Of a stretch of DNA of 64,000 nucleotides, positions 1 to 13,300 are shown in pieces. A program made the translations under genes and the position numbers. Source of the DNA: Blastobasis lacticolella (lineage: Eukaryota; Arthropoda; Insecta; Lepidoptera; Blastobasidae); contig LR990057.1 in the NCBI GenBank assembly GCA_905147135.1, forward strand, positions 1,798,001 to 1,862,000, in the 5' to 3' direction. Within the stretch, counting starts at the first letter, position 1. Every line of letters starts with the position of its first letter. The notes under the pieces were generated by a model. That model did no database searches and was not told the DNA's origin. It saw only the letters and a program-made list of their open reading frames with translations.

Positions 1-94
1 TACATAATTATTGCACATGGGCTAATTTCGGCCTCGACAGAGAAGTTAAAAAAGTAAATATTTATTGTTAATAAACTGATTTTTTAATGTCTTA

Positions 95-310
95 CGATAG
101 GCAACCAGGCAACCGGGCCACCTGATGGAAAGTGGTCACCACTGCCTATACACATTAGCAACACCGAGACTATTGCCAATGCGTTGCCCACCTCTATAAC
201 ACGTTACTCTGGCAGCAAAAAGGCAAATATCCCTCCACTGCCAAAGCCACGGTTCCCCAAATTCCCACCCTATGGAGCTCTGGAAACCTTACTCACCGGC
301 AGAAACACAA
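95..310 (-). mobile_element. SINE-like repeat (family S2)
   Basis: Reverse of the repeat at 10030-10258 (shared ACTTTCCATCAGGTGG and CCCCAAATTCCCACCC blocks). The rest of 1-1255 shows no supported gene. Confidence 0.6.
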
Positions 311-1255
311 AACTATTTAAAAGAGTATTGTTTAGCTGCGGTATTCTGTAAGGTGGAGGCGACTTCGCTCGCGTGTTGTTTTTCCGTTTTTCTACTTTTT
401 TCTTACACCCCTCTATTACAACGATAAAATAAAAAAAAGAATTATTTAAATCGGTCCAGCTGCTTCTGAGTTTTAGCAAGACTAACAAAGAATACCGATC
501 GGGTAGGAATATCTTCAAAAATATATCAATACCAATAGTTACGTCAGTTATTTTTTTAGGTAAATAAGAAGTGGGTGTCGCCCAAACCACTGACGCCGAC
601 AATCCCACCAACGTACTATTATTAGTTCTGAGCTACGACACTTTTGCCGTCGCAGGGGCTTCCGTAGCCGCGTCGCTTCAGGCTGAAAATGAACGACACA
701 CAACCATACATACGCCTGCTGTGGGTATCACGGAAAGATGAGGAAGAAGGTGTGGTGATTGACAGTTATCCAGTGGTGGAATGACAGTTTTTAAGTCACT
801 GCTAATCATTGAGAAAAAAATCTCCATAAATATTGTAATAATTAATTGATTTCTTCAAAAATCCTGGAAATATTTCATGATGCTTGTTACACAAGGTGTA
901 AGTATTTTTTCTGGACTTTATACATGGCTTTGGTAAGTATGTAAAACATAGCTACAATATTTAATAGAAATGAATATACACGTTTTTTTTTACACCAGCC
1001 ACAGTCACTGAATAATATAGTTATAAAACAATTTTTTAAATTAAACCCAGTGCGATGTGATAACAACCATGGGCCAAACTCTCGCGCTGTGACATCTCGA
1101 ATTGTCATTTTTCCTAGCTAAACATCTCTATTAGAAATATATATTAGAAATGTTATTTAAAACGATCTTCGACAATAAAGGATTAGCGAAAACAATTGAG
1201 AACAAGTTTTTTGTTTGCAATAGAGATTCGGCAAATTTAAAAAAGATATTTGTGG

Positions 1256-1381
1256 TTAGATAAAATGCAAAAAAGTAATGTCGAAATCACGAGAATCGCC
1301 CCATGTCGCATTTGCAAAGGAAACACTTAAGTTAAGTGCTACAACTGCAGCGAGCTTAGAGCTATACGTGCTCTGGTGCTC
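1256..1381 (-). CDS. Lectin/CUB gene: candidate last coding exon
   Basis: If the acceptor is GAGCACAG at 1382-1383, the frame stays open for 41 codons (starting EHQSTYSSKLAAVV) to a TAA at 1256-1258. The acceptor has a weak pyrimidine tract, other acceptors are possible, and the true last exon could lie left of the window. Confidence 0.35.
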   Translation of the reverse strand, partial: EHQSTYSSKLAAVVALNLSVSFANATWGDSRDFDITFLHFI

Positions 1382-4300
1382 CTGTGCTCAAGGTGCAGGT
1401 AATAAAATATTAAATCGTCTACCCAAACATTCCTCCCACCACCCACCTGCATTTCAACGTCCGGCGGTATCCTCAGCTCCCTAGCGGAAGCTACCGAAGC
1501 CACCGAGGCGTTGGACACCGAGTCCTCTGATGATGAGGAGGTCGCCGGTGCAGGTGCCTGGGACCTGGACCGTCGCCGGCCGGACTTGCGCCCGCGGCCA
1601 CCCTCGCGGGAGGTGGCGCCGGGGACCTGGAGATTGGGTGTGGGTCAAGATGGAGAAAGGATACAAGTTCGCCTTATGGTAATGAAGTTACGGATGTGAT
1701 GTTAACCAAGACCGTAAAAAGAAGTATAAAGACATACCATCAGTCTTTGACAAATAAAATACCGTCAGGCGGTTGGACTCTGTCAAGCTCGAGGAATCCC
1801 CCTTGGGTGACAATTCCACGGAAACTCTACTCTCTATAACATATAAAAATTTCATCAAAATTAACTGAAACCACATTTTCCTAAGAACTTTTGCGGAGTC
1901 CTTTGTCGATTCCGTATCCGAATCCGATTTCCGAGCCATTGTGAATACGGCTACAGGTGAATTGTCTGCTCGTTTGTCATTGAGTAGCGGTAAAAATGGT
2001 TTTGTTCGCCTAGCTAATAAAGTTAGATATACATATCAAAACAATCCAAATAATTAATTACCCATCTAATTGTAGTGTGACCGTGATTGCAGTTATGCTG
2101 GATTTTAATTACCCACCTTTTTACTGACGCGTTTATTTAGATGTAAAATATAACTCTAATTATTGTGTGTGACATTCTTACTTACACTTACCTCCAACAA
2201 GTTGTGCATGGAATGCGGCATATGAGGCAGCATGGACTTCGCCGTACCGGCCACTTCGTGCGACGCCGTCCTCGTCGTCCGTCGGTCCCTCTTCCTTCCT
2301 GCCTTCTTCTGAGTATTGGCGGCGAACTTACAACCCGCACCCTTCACACAGTCTGAGCTCGGGAAGTCATACAACCCATCCGAGTCAGTAAACGGCAACT
2401 GACGGCCGTAAAATTGTGGAGAGAATCGTCCCAAGCCAGTCTTATCGCTCAGCGGACTCTCGCTTCTACTGCTAACTGGACTTAACGGTCTACTGCAGTC
2501 AGAGAGTATGATAGGCGGCTTCAAACTAGCTTTTTCGTCCAATCCTCGTTCAACGCTTATACACTTTACTATGGAGCATTTCGTCACGCCGCTTGGAGAG
2601 CACAAAGTTGCTTGGGGTATATCTAAGGTTTCCTTTAGAACGACTAATGTCTCCATCTCCTTTGCACTGGACGGCACGTCATCTACTCTCTCATCTGTTC
2701 CTATGCCTTCATCGTTCGATTCAAGCAACGGATCATCGGATAGTGTCTCCGAATCGGATCTCCCGCGTCTTCGGTCGCTCCCATCATCGTTTGAGGTTGC
2801 CGGACTGGAGTTGGTCTTCATTAAAGGTCGTCTTCTCGATTGAAAACAAGACGGGCCACCGCCGGACCCTGGGTCCTCCATTTCGGATGGGCAGAGAGGG
2901 TTGCTGGAGCCGCACCTCGAAGGACCTGGACTGGCCATGGAGCTGTATCCAGAGGAGGAAAGGTTGGATTCTGAAGGGGCTCTTTCCCCTCTAGCGGACA
3001 TCGAGAATGGGCTGAGATAGCACATGTTGCCGGATGGAGGTGGCGGTCTTGGGGACATGGGTTCATCGGACTCTTCGCTTGCGTTGTACGTGACCGTAAT
3101 CAGCGGTGGAGGCTGAAACTCCAGATGAGGAGGCGTTCTTCTGGGTGGAGGTGACCCTGGCGAGGGCCTCTCTATCATTAGCGCTGGAACCCTCAAAGCA
3201 GGAGGATTGGGAGACGGCGAAGACATTTCTCGTTCAGAATCCTGACTGTGAGTGAAGCTTGGACTCGGCGAGTCTGTCACTTGCGTGGATGGTGTGGGGG
3301 TGTCTATGCTCAATGCTGGTGTACGAAGCTGCAAAGAAGGAAGAGGAGTTACCATACAGCATCATCACAGCCCGTAACAGTCCACTGCAGGACTTAGGGC
3401 CTTTCCCACGAAAGGAGAGGTTATCGCCATAATCTCCACTCTTGGCAGGCGGGTTGGAGATCGCAGTGTTTAGTAGTTTTTCCAGACTACGGAAACTCCT
3501 GATCTTTTGCCTCGAAAACATTAGTCGCCTTGTACGACACCCATGAGTGTAAGGGGTTGGTGCTATTCTACTCTGCCGGACACCACACGGCCAACCATAC
3601 AGCATACAGCACCACCATACAGCATAACCTAATTGAATGAACATATTTTTACGGATTTTTGGGCCATCGAAGGGCCCAACGGGATGAATCCCCTATATCG
3701 GTGACTGATACCTTACAATATTAAATTTAAAATGAATGGCCCACGAAACTGACTTATCATAGCGAAGCTCGATCATCGAACTTTTGTTAGGAATGAGTTA
3801 ACACTAGACAATATGTATTTACCTTCAGTCTCAAACCGGAAGTGGGCCTCTCCGCGCGGGATTCCGGCCGGATTTCGTCCAATTCGTCCTCGCTGGGTGA
3901 AGCATAAGCTTGCACGGCCGGACCATCTTCCATTGCACGCGGCATTCGCGGGGAAGGCAGCGGGGTAGGAAGGGGAGTCGGGAGGGGAGTCGGGAGAGGG
4001 GTCGGCATCTCCCTTATGGGGGACAGGCATTTGTTGATCCCGCTTGGCACCTCCAGCAAAATGGACGGCGGGTGGAGAAGGTTACTCCCGGACTGCGATG
4101 ACTTGTGGGCGCTGAGCGGGTCTAACACCTGAAAGTAGACGGGTCGGATGATGTTTGTGCTGATACAGAAAAGGAGAAGGAAGATGTGAGGAGTGGTGTC
4201 GATACGAAGTTTACAACATCGATAATATAACAATTAAGAACAATTTTACAAGAATCTGATTGTGATATACCTGAATTTCTATAGTATGATGAGGCCTCGA

Positions 4301-7300
4301 GATCGGCGAGTCAGGCGCTAGGGAAGGTATGTGAGAAGATGTAATCGAAATGTCGTCGCAATCGATGGTGTCGTCTTGCGGTGACGATGCCGACGGAGTG
4401 CTGGATGCCGACACGCCGCCTGACGATGCTCTCGAGACTATCGCAGCGGATGACGACGAAAAGTTCCGAAACATAGCTAAGATAGAGTCGGCACTGGATA
4501 TTTTAGGTGTCCTGGAAGAAAAAACATTAATCGTTATAATACACACGTAAACTTCTTTATTCAGATTTATACTGGACGATATCCTACCTATATTTCTTTA
4601 ACGCCGAATGAGCCAAAGTCAAGTCTAGACTAGACATTGAATCACTTCCTTGATTACTCGAAGTGCTATGCGGTGATCTTATTTCTACATTAGGCGACGG
4701 AGGAGTACTCGAGGCCTTAGCTCTGAATCCTCTATCAGCTATCACTGCCATTGGAATAGCTATGGTGTTAACCATATCTACGTCAGAACTGGAACTCATT
4801 TCTTGTGAAACTTTGCTCATCAGTCTGGCGAATGTTACTTTCTTTTCTAGCTTTGGGTCTGATATGATGTGTCTCATCGATGGAGAGGTGGAAGGCGTCG
4901 ATGCTTCGCTCATGAAAGCTGTCTCTCTATTATCCGATCCGTACTCGATGAATGCTGGAGCGCTCTCAACCGTACTTAGAGTCCTCTTCTCTGACATCTG
5001 TATTAGCTCTCCCATCGATAACTTCTTCGAGCGATCGTTCACTGCCGCCGGGCTTATGAGTTGTTGCAAAATTTGCTTTTTCTCTGCAGCGTTCTTCTTT
5101 GTCGGTGTTGAGTTGTTTCTCTTTTTACGTGGCGATGGCGAAGCTGTTCAGAAATGGCCCAATATAACAATCGATAATAAACAATTTTACAAAAATCTAC
5201 TAAGCAGTCTGACACGACATCAATGTTCATGACAAAGCTAATCAATATTCACTTCAATTCACAACAACCATTGTATTGGAGCTAAAGGGTTTGTCACCAT
5301 GCCTTCATTGGATCTCCAAGAAGTGAGGTCAGTTAGTGCATCTATGGAAGCCAATTCTTTAGGATCGTGCTTTCAGGTAAACATATTTTTAATATTCATA
5401 AGCCAATTAAATATTAATTTATGTACCCATTGTGGTGTTCCGTTGCTTTTGCTTTGATGTAGTCGTTCGTGTATGAGATATGATGTTTGGTGTTATAGAC
5501 GGAACATGAATGTGAGAGTTATTGGAATTATGAATTTTTCAGCACTATCATTGTAATTGACAATTTGAGAACTTAAAGACTTAATTTTTTTAAGAAACAT
5601 TGCATTCCAATAACTTACCTTTAGACACAGACAACAATATGCAGGGTTTGCTAAACAAGACATTTACATAAACGAATGCAGTTATTCCTGAAGTAAAATG
5701 TTCTAACACCAATAGCAGGACAGTGTCCAAAGACATGCGTAAGCGACATTCGATAGAATACATAAGTCAGTATAGTGGTGCCTTTACATTACCAATTGTG
5801 AATTTTGGCCGTGACCTTTATAGGAAAAGTTAATGGCCAATTTAAGCCAGTTTAATGGCCAATTTTATAAGTAGATCTGTTTTTGATAATATCGTGAATA
5901 ATATTGAAATTCAAAATTCAAAAAATTCTAAATTCAATTGATATTGTAAAAGCGAGAAGTATAGTTGGACGATCTGAAAAGGTGCTAACGAAGGAAGGAG
6001 CGTCTACAAGAGATGCTTTAGTGTCTGTGCATAGTCAAAGTGCACACATAGAGAGTAAAGTCCCAATTTTTGGTGACCATAAGGTCTACAGCATTCCACA
6101 TCGATTCATTCCTTAGGGACACATTGAGTGCTAAGCTCAGCCACCTCGCGTTCCGCAACCATTTGATACAATGCTCGATTTTGATTCTGTTTGCAAATAA
6201 TTCTGTTGAAGCTAATGTTTCATGTTACGCAACGATGCCACTGTTTGTGAGTCATGTTTTAATATTTGCCACTTGGTTTCTTCAATACTGCTATGTGATT
6301 TCTGGAGTCTAAATGCTAGTGGAGGAAAAGTGTGTGGGAGATCTCTATTCTTGCTATTCACGTGCACTACGGCATTAACACTTGAGTTCGGTGAGTTTTG
6401 GTAACTATCTAATCAGAGCAGTATTTCAGAACCCAAGTGGACAAAACAAAATTCCTTAACTGCTAAACCTAGTGATAGGTAACTACTGAAGGTTGCAGCT
6501 ACAGGGGAGTCGGGTTAATCCTCATCTATATCTATCTACCTAATAGATGCATCATCTATGAACTGAGACATGAGCAATATTGTTGGCACACCAGTCGCGA
6601 CACAGAATCCACAAGAAACTCGTACACCTCAATAGGGACCTGTAAATATCCTATGCTTCACCAGATGGAGAACCTAGGTGGAGCACGGACCCGACACCTT
6701 AAATTATCGCCGATGCTTCTAATCCATTGACGATTTATTCCACAGCTCACGCGATGGATGGTCTGAAAAGTCAGCAATAGATTAGGAACACGCGCGCGTC
6801 ACACCCGCCACAATATTCCAGAACCATCGCCGCTGGCGTGCCACAACACTCTACAACCTATTCCCAACCAGTCCTATATCTAATCTATAGCCTTTAGCAG
6901 ATGGTTCGATCTACTGTTCTCTCGTGATTCGGTTGCGGATCGCGCGGCGGCCCGGCAGGCTTCGCTCCTGTCCTTACGTCCGGGCGGCGGCTTTAAGAGA
7001 TCGTCCAAGCTAAAGGTGCGCGCGGCCCGAGGATGCGGCGCGAGCCCCGACACCGACGGCTTGCGGATCCCGAGCCGCGTCAGCAGCGTGCGGGGCGCCG
7101 CCGCCTCGCGCGGGACCGCTGTCAACAGGACACCAGGTCAGTCGGGGCGGTCGCCGTCGGCTGTCGGCCGTCGGCCGTCGCCCGCCGCGTCGCCGCCGAC
7201 CCGGCTCTCGGCCGAACGCTAGGGGGGGCTCGGTCGTGGTTCGCCAGGGTTGAGTGGCTTCTACGCTATTACGGTCGATATGGGTTTGATTGGCGCAGGG

Positions 7301-10300
7301 GGTTAGAATTCATAGATCCGGTCAAAGTACAGAGGGTAATTATGGGACAGGGCATAATGGCTCTTGGACACCTATATTCTAAGGGCGCCCAACATTGGAT
7401 ACCCAAGAAAAACAGAGAAAGTAGGAGTACTTAACAAACCAAGTGTTCTTAAATACTTACTTGCAACTTTTTAATTGTTACGAGTGAGCTATTTAGTACT
7501 GATTCTAGCGAGCTCGTATCTTAAAATTTTCAAACCATATAAGAGCGAGCGGAGCGAGTATGGAATGACATTTACAACGAAGACTTATAGGTAATAACGC
7601 CTTCTTCTGGTAATAGTACTTAAAGAGCGAGCGCAGCGAGCTCGAAACTTCTTACTGGCTTCTGAACGAACTACGACCATTCAACCCCCTGAACGCAAAC
7701 CCCGACCTTCGCAACCATCCTGGCAAACGACAACCGAAACCCCCCCGGCATGTACGGATGTACGGATGTACTGATGTACCGCAGCGGTGATTCGCGTACT
7801 ATGCACCTGCTACTAAGGCATACCGTGCTGGTCGCCGTCGCCGGCCGGCGGTCAGCGCTCCGCCTGCGGCACCGCGGCGTAGCGCTGCGCCCCCCGCCCC
7901 CGCGCCGCCCGCCCCGTCCCCCCCGCCCGCGGCGCTACCCCACACACACAGGGATGCCAGAGATTCTATTTGACGGTGCTATGTTCCCACTACATATGGT
8001 AGTTAGGGTACCCTATAGTATGATTAGACTGTCCCAGTGTTGTATCCACCAGGACGTATTAACATCCAATTTTAAATGTAAAAACATATCATTGGCGTAT
8101 TAGTTATTGACTTGGTTATTGATTTATACATGCTGTTTATTTACCAAATAAAATCAAATGCTACGAACCCATTCTCCTCCGGGCCCAACGGGACTAGTTA
8201 ACCCAGATATAGTATCTACAGATGCTAGAGCACTGCGCAGCCGTATCGCCGATCTCCGATAGTACGCCGCCATCTTGATGCAATTGAGTACGAACCAATG
8301 GCAGCACGCGAGAGCCAGTGCTATCTTGCTGCGATTGGTTTAAACGCAATTGCATCAAAATGGCGGCGTACAATCGGAGATAGCGGTACCACTACCGGTC
8401 GCCATCGCAACCAAGTTCCGAAACTAGTTGCGATGGAGGAATCACTACAGTCTATGGATGCTATGCTAATAGTAAATCCAGGTATGGTATCTACTATATA
8501 TATTGGTTATGTATGCTACGGCCCTGGCAGGTACTGGACCCAACCTTCGCGTCAAATAGAAGATCTGGCAATCCAATTGGAGATTACCTTTAACTTGGAT
8601 ACTTTCACACCACTCCAATTGATTCTATTATTACTATAATTGATTACAATTATATACACTAAGTTCATACGATTGAAAAATTATTTAGTTCCTATTGGCA
8701 CGGTGCATCTATCCAAACTTCAACCAAGTTAAAAGAATCGTGCACCTCACAGCGACCAGAAACGTTCAGCTTTTTTCACATCGCCTTCGACTGTGATCGA
8801 GGTCGTTTCTGGACCCGCAAGTAATTCAATACAGATAAGACAAACAGATAGTATAAAATGAGAAATACGCAGAGCGTGTCCTTACCATCCCATAGATAGA
8901 CAGTGCGTTATTGAGATCAAAATAATGATTACAGCGGAAACAGTCTGACTGTAAGCTTCATCAAATATTACGTAAGGTATTCATGAACACCTCCGAAGAC
9001 TAAAAGCTATAAAATTTCAAACATCCGTGTTTTATCAGAAACAGTGATAAGCTAGATTAAAATTAAAGTTGTGCTCATGAGGAAAAGTCCGAACGGTTTG
9101 GTAGAACAAGTCTTTTGTTACAAAATTTTTGGGCCTAAAGATTTGTCCTCCAAGGAATAAACTTAACCTATAAAACAAGTTATGGACTTACGTCTGGCAC
9201 ACCGATCAGCTTCTTCCGCTAGAAGTTTCTCGATCTTCTCCGGGAAGTGTCTCTTGGCGCACCAGACCAGGCCAATGGTGCCAAGGACCACGAACACGGC
9301 GATCAGACCCAACCAGAAGGGTTCTTGTATCATCCTAGCGCCGAGACTTACGATTTTTGGGTTGGGATTCGGCATCTCGCATCTAGAAAACAAAATCATT
9401 ATCGTGGCCTCAACAACCAGTTGTGATCTCAGAAGCGTAGGCCCCGGGTCCGCCTTGACCATGATTCAGTATTGGGCAGATCAGGTAACTATAGTGGAGC
9501 GACTGTGATCTGACCTCCGTGACCCTGTTAATAGGTGAATCAGGCCAGATCAGGTCCTGGTTACACACATTCAGTTGCCCGAATATGCAGGTTTCATCAC
9601 GATGTTTCCCTCACCGTAAGAGCATCGGTTAGGGTCAACTATTGGATCGTTCTCAAAAAAGTGGCAATGCGGAATTAACATTACAATTTTCCAAAAAGTT
9701 TGCGATTTCTAAGTTTTTATAAGAATATCGCTAGAACTCTGATTAATAATTTATATCACATGGAGGGAAGTGATTTTTTTAATTATTCTAGACGTTTGAA
9801 ACTATGTAACGACATCGATGTCAGGTGAATGACAATGGTCGCAGCTAAACGAAATGAAAAATGAGTACGAATTATGCTGAAGTTATGAGCAGGTTACAGG
9901 TTAGTGAATTGTCAAACAAAAACTACTGTTTATATAAGAAATTGTGTTATTTGAGTAATATTACCCCAAATAACGTATAGTCACAAAGTCGTCGAGTCAC
10001 GTTACAGAACACCGCAGTCAAGCAATACTATTTTAAATAGTATTGTGTTCCTGCCGGTGAGTAAGGTCTCCATGGGGTGGGGATTTGGGGAACCGTGGCG
10101 TTGGCAGTTGAGACATTTGCTTTTGTGTTATAGCACATACATAGGACATAGGGCATAGCATTAGCGATACCCCTGGTGTTGCTAATGTCTATAGGTAGCG
10201 ATGACCACTTTCCATCAGGTGGACCACCTTTTTGCCTATCGTATGACATATATAAAATCTTACCTCTTGCCCTTCCACGAAGGGTTACACTGGCATAAAA

Positions 10301-13300
10301 AACCGCCGTCTTTTTCCAAACAGGCGCCCCTGTTGTTGCATGGCTTAAAGGCGCAAACGTTGATCCGTTCCCGGCAGGTGGGGCCGCGGAAGCCACGGGG
10401 GCAGACGCAGGTGTGATTGTCGGCTGTCAGGGTGCAGTTGCCACCATTGACGCAGAGGTTGGGGTATTGCTCACAGGCCGTCAGTAGACAGAATGTACCT
10501 GGAAATAATAGTGGTGTCTGGTGTCGCTACTGCTGTTAACCTGCTGATGAGTTAATGGTAAGCTTAGAAGAAATTGTAGAAAAAGGAATTGCTCATAAAA
10601 TTATGTAGGTTGAACCAAAGAGGTTGCGGATAGCATTTTGAGAAAGATGGCGTGGATGGATTTTGGGTGTAGGTGATTCCCCTGCTATTGCAAATGTCCA
10701 TAGGCTGCAGTGACTGCTTACCATCAGGCAGGCTGTAAGCTTGTTTGCCACCTTAGTGGATTAAAAAAAAGATGAAGGCTCCTTAGTCAAGGATCCTTAC
10801 CAGCATAGTATGGGTGTCGGTGATGCCCCTGATATTACAAACGCCCAAAGGCAGCGGTGACTGCTTATCATCATATTAGTCAAGATTGCAGCTCCATAGT
10901 CAAGGTTACCATTCTTACCAGCATAGTACCCAGTGCATGCACAGTAATTCCGATGGTCGTTGGTGTGGCAACGCGCGGAATGCTCGCACGGGTTCGGGTC
11001 GCAGGACTCCACGCCGGTGTAGGAGCCCAGCGCCACTAGCTTACTGCGGTATTCCGGATCTGGGGGGTAAAGTACACTAAATGAGGTAGTTGATCTATTT
11101 TTGGGTATTTAACAAATCAGGCAGATCATCATCACAGCCCATATCAGTCCACTGCAGTACTTATGGCGTCTCCCACGAAAGGGGAGTTTATTGCAATAAT
11201 CTCCACCCTCGGCAGGCGGGTTGGACCTCGCAGTGTTATAAATATAACAATGGAAAACGCTGCTGCCCATCTCCAGTCAATCAGGCAGGTGATTATCACA
11301 AATCCTCATAAAACTGTAAGTGACGTTGTATATTTTCGTATGTCGAACATATCAGCGTAAGCATTACACCTTGACGGTAGAAATAAGGCATCCATTCGAA
11401 CTCCTCAATGTTAACAGACTCTATCATCAGTAAACTAAATGAACAACTTATGTATGGGGCTTTACCTAAAATTGCAACATGACTTTGAGTCCTTGGTCAT
11501 TCCCAGGGGGATCCAGGGGGATCTCCCCCTTTACCGCTACAAGGTAATCGCTAACAATATCATTGGGCCTGTTAATAAGAAGAATAGGCATGGAGTTCAT
11601 CAAAAAAGGTTTTACGGGGTCGGCAACGCCTGGGTGATGCCCCTGGTATTGTAAACGTTCATAAGCTGCGGTGACTGCTTACCATCAGGCAGGCCGTAAG
11701 CTTGTTTATCACCTTAGTGATATAAAAAAAAAGGAAGAAGAAGAAACTGAAGGGTACTTATCACAGGGAAAACCTATCTGATTGTTTTTTTATACAAGAC
11801 GGTAGAAAACGACAAAGCCAGTAACCACATACCTTCGACAACAGTCACAGACACCTCCACATTGGGTGCCCTCTCCTCAGCTACCAGGGTCACAGTCAGC
11901 GCGTGGAGGTACGACTGTATGAGGACTGGCGGTCGGGGCTCTGCTTTGCGCTGTTCTCTTGTCGCTTCACAGAGGATCCATTGGGTGCCGTTGCTGTCAG
12001 CGTAGTGGTCTACCACCTGAGGGTTTTTGAGAATATGGTGGTGGTAAGAAGGTGATGGCCTAGTGGTAACGGTATACGACACGCAATGCGAGAGGTAACG
12101 GGTACGCCTCCATGTACTAATGTCTCTAATCTGAGTTGAATACTAACTGGGGTGAGGGAAAACATCGTCAACGTACACATTCAGGCGATTGAGTGTGTAA
12201 CCATGATCCAATCTGGTGAGATTCCCCTGGTAGCAGGGTCACGGTCAGATGGCAGTCGCTCCACTGTAATAACCTGATCAAGGTGAACCCGGGGTCCTCG
12301 TGCGCGAGAGCACAACCGGGAACCGCCAAGATGATGAAAGAGGAAACTGAACTCCTGTTGTGGTAGCGTGGTATCCGACAAAAGAGCCCGTCTCACTCTT
12401 AGGTTTCGTAGGTAATATTTTCGGAGGCTGAACAATTATAGGAACAGTAAGTACCCGTGTTTATTAGTGAGTAGTTACCGATAACGTGTTTTACGAAGGT
12501 AAATCAAAACCCAATGATTGTAAATAGAACAAAACGTCAGTGCAATATCGGGTGATGTCAATTATCACTTCACAAATAATCATCAACTTGGGAAACACTG
12601 GAGCGATACTCATCATATTACAAACGGCCATAGGCTGCGGTAACTGCTTACTGTCAGGCAGACCGTAAGCAGTCGTTTGCCACCTTAGTGTGCTTATAGC
12701 TACAAGGACGGCACGTTGTCAACGGCATGTCGATGGTTTTTGTCGCTATGCCGTCCGCATACAGTTGGTGCGTTGCTGGCTGCTGTCGCCTCATGCCGTC
12801 GAATGCTGTCGAGGAGTAGTGGGCGCGCTGTCTGCATAGGCGACGGCAGCCTAGGTTTGGTGACAGCTTGCAGTCTTAGCGTCTATGTCAGCCGACATTG
12901 ACATTTTGCAGTCTACTGATGACATTTTATATTCAAGCCGTCGACGCGCCATCTGCACGCGGCAGCCGCCCACGTGTCGTTGACAATACGTCACACGCAA
13001 TTATATTTGCAGTTTTTTTTTTTTAGAAAATGGACCGGTATTTGACTGCCATCTCACCTGATGTTAAGTGCAGATGGTTTTGTTTAATGTACCTAGTGTT
13101 TAAGTAATTTATAAGAAACCTTTTGTGTTTCACTTGTGTGTGAAAAATAAATAATTTGATTAGACAACGTGCCGTCCGCGTATAGACACGCTTCTGATAC
13201 AGCTTCGTGGTAGAATGTCCCAACTCACCTCAATCCAGCGCAGCCGCACGCGCATGGCGGCGCGCGCGGGGGGCGAGCCCGGCCAGTTGGGGGGGAGGGT

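Noticed and set aside
1278..1484. Plus-strand frame starting MSKSRESPHVAF
   Set aside because: Overlaps the better-supported minus-strand exons in antisense; no splice partner or homology.
1511..1699. Plus-strand acidic frame (DTESSDDEEVAGAG)
   Set aside because: It is the antisense of the 1447-1626 exon, whose acceptor, donor and phase all fit the gene.
7016..7434. Overlapping plus-strand Arg-rich frames
   Set aside because: Antisense of the juxtamembrane exon and nearby GC-rich DNA.
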